Source: Fidelibacterota bacterium (GTDB lineage: Bacteria > Fidelibacterota > Fidelibacteria > Fidelibacterales > Fidelibacteraceae). Taken from it: a stretch of DNA of 5,108 nt. The stretch's first letter is position 1. The number at the start of each line of letters is the position of its first letter. Positions 4,474 to 5,108 of the stretch are shown piece after piece. A model generated the notes under the pieces. The model was not told the DNA's origin and made no database searches. It saw only the letters and a program-made list of their open reading frames with translations. A program made the translations under genes and the position numbers. The DNA is taken from the NCBI GenBank assembly GCA_016937825.1, contig JAFGVT010000168.1, positions 1-5,108 of the forward strand, read 5' to 3'.

Positions 4474-5108
4474 ATGCCAAAACTGTTTGCGTTGATTAGT
4501 AGAATAGGTTTGATCATGTCATTGCTGATAGTGGCTGCGTGCGACCGCTTCCCTTCCGACCCGGACCTGGCCGATCCCCAGGATGCGCTTTATGTGCTGG
4601 TCCAGGCCCATGCGCTGAAACAGCTCTGGATGTACCATTATTTCGAAACCTTTTCCAACGGTTACGAGGAAGGCCAGCTTTTTGTATATGACCCGACCAT
4701 CGCGGAACTGGAAGCGCTCCATGAAGAGCTGCGCAACCTGCTGCTATATGAAGATGACGTCGTTGCCGCTGCGCAGACCCTGACGGATTCGTTGGGGCTC
4801 ACGCCTTCGCCGCTGAGCAAGACAACGGGAATTTTCGGTTCATTGTTCAGCTTTTTCTCCGAAGGCGCCGAAATGGGCGAGCGCAGCCGGGATCGCATCC
4901 TGACCATTGTCTCAAACATGACCCCGGAGGAAAAGACCGCGCTGTTCAACAACCAACTCCGGGACAAATGGAAAAATCAATTTTATGATGAGAACGATTT
5001 CTGGACCAAGCTGCAGAACGGGGATCTGGACGACAGGACCAGCAGTATCTATAATGACTTCTACGATAACTCCGATTTGAACAACCGCTTTGTTTCCCTC
5101 GCGAACGA
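4474..5108 (+). CDS. Putative lipoprotein of unknown function, 3' end outside the window
   Basis: An open frame runs from ATG at 4474 to the window edge (211 full codons, no stop), so the C-terminus is missing. The start has GGAG (4463-4466) 7 nt upstream. The N-terminus is a lipoprotein signal: MPKLFALISR, a hydrophobic core (about 11-20) and lipobox VAAC with Cys23 as the predicted lipidated residue, followed by DRFPSDPDLADP. The mature part is rich in acidic residues and mostly helical-looking, for example IAELEALHEELRNLL (75-89). A hydrophobic Gly/Phe-rich stretch, GIFGSLFSFF, follows at about 118-127, and then a charged region with many Asn and Asp residues. I do not recognise a family. 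It has its own RBS and follows a strong terminator, so it is probably transcribed separately from the M56 operon. No sequence similarity to the lipoprotein at 422-1486 is apparent by eye. Confidence 0.82.
   Translation, partial: MPKLFALISRIGLIMSLLIVAACDRFPSDPDLADPQDALYVLVQAHALKQLWMYHYFETFSNGYEEGQLFVYDPTIAELEALHEELRNLLLYEDDVVAAAQTLTDSLGLTPSPLSKTTGIFGSLFSFFSEGAEMGERSRDRILTIVSNMTPEEKTALFNNQLRDKWKNQFYDENDFWTKLQNGDLDDRTSSIYNDFYDNSDLNNRFVSLAN

Overview
The window reads as chromosomal DNA from a Gram-negative-type bacterium. It has two lipoproteins with signal peptidase II cleavage sites and TonB-like C-terminal domains that would sit in a periplasm. Every convincing gene has a good Shine-Dalgarno sequence, which argues against a typical Bacteroidota member. 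The carboxypeptidase-regulatory-like domain style (GKVIDAETGEALVGAN ... IPNVPAG ... IGY) is common in the wider FCB group (Calditrichota, KSB1, Ignavibacteria and relatives). That placement is an inference with modest confidence. Coding DNA is moderately GC-rich, while the intergenic DNA is clearly AT-rich.

Layout, all supported genes on the + strand. Positions 1-421 hold no convincing gene but carry several short palindromes, a TATAAT box with a 7-bp inverted repeat just upstream, and a leader that can fold. Positions 422-1486 encode a 354-aa lipoprotein of unknown function. Positions 1487-1837 are an AT-rich gap ending in a promoter and a BlaI-type operator. Positions 1838-2230 encode a BlaI/MecI-family repressor. 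One base later, 2232-4256 encodes a 674-aa BlaR1-like M56 membrane metallopeptidase whose periplasmic part is a carboxypeptidase-regulatory-like domain followed by two TonB C-terminal domains. A strong intrinsic terminator (4301-4328) closes this unit. A second lipoprotein gene starts at 4474 and runs off the window end.

The core is a two-gene signal-transduction operon. The repressor keeps the family's Asn-Phe cleavage site (N100-F101), the protease keeps HExxH, and a palindrome resembling the family's operator lies over the predicted transcription start, so the operon is probably autoregulated. There is no beta-lactamase gene and no penicillin-binding sensor domain, so the input signal is probably not a classical beta-lactam. 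The TonB-like tail is the obvious candidate for the sensing or effector part. An in-frame ATG with its own Shine-Dalgarno at codon 290 could also produce a separate TonB-like protein from the 3' half of the gene. Nothing in the sequence shows that the flanking lipoproteins belong to the same regulon.
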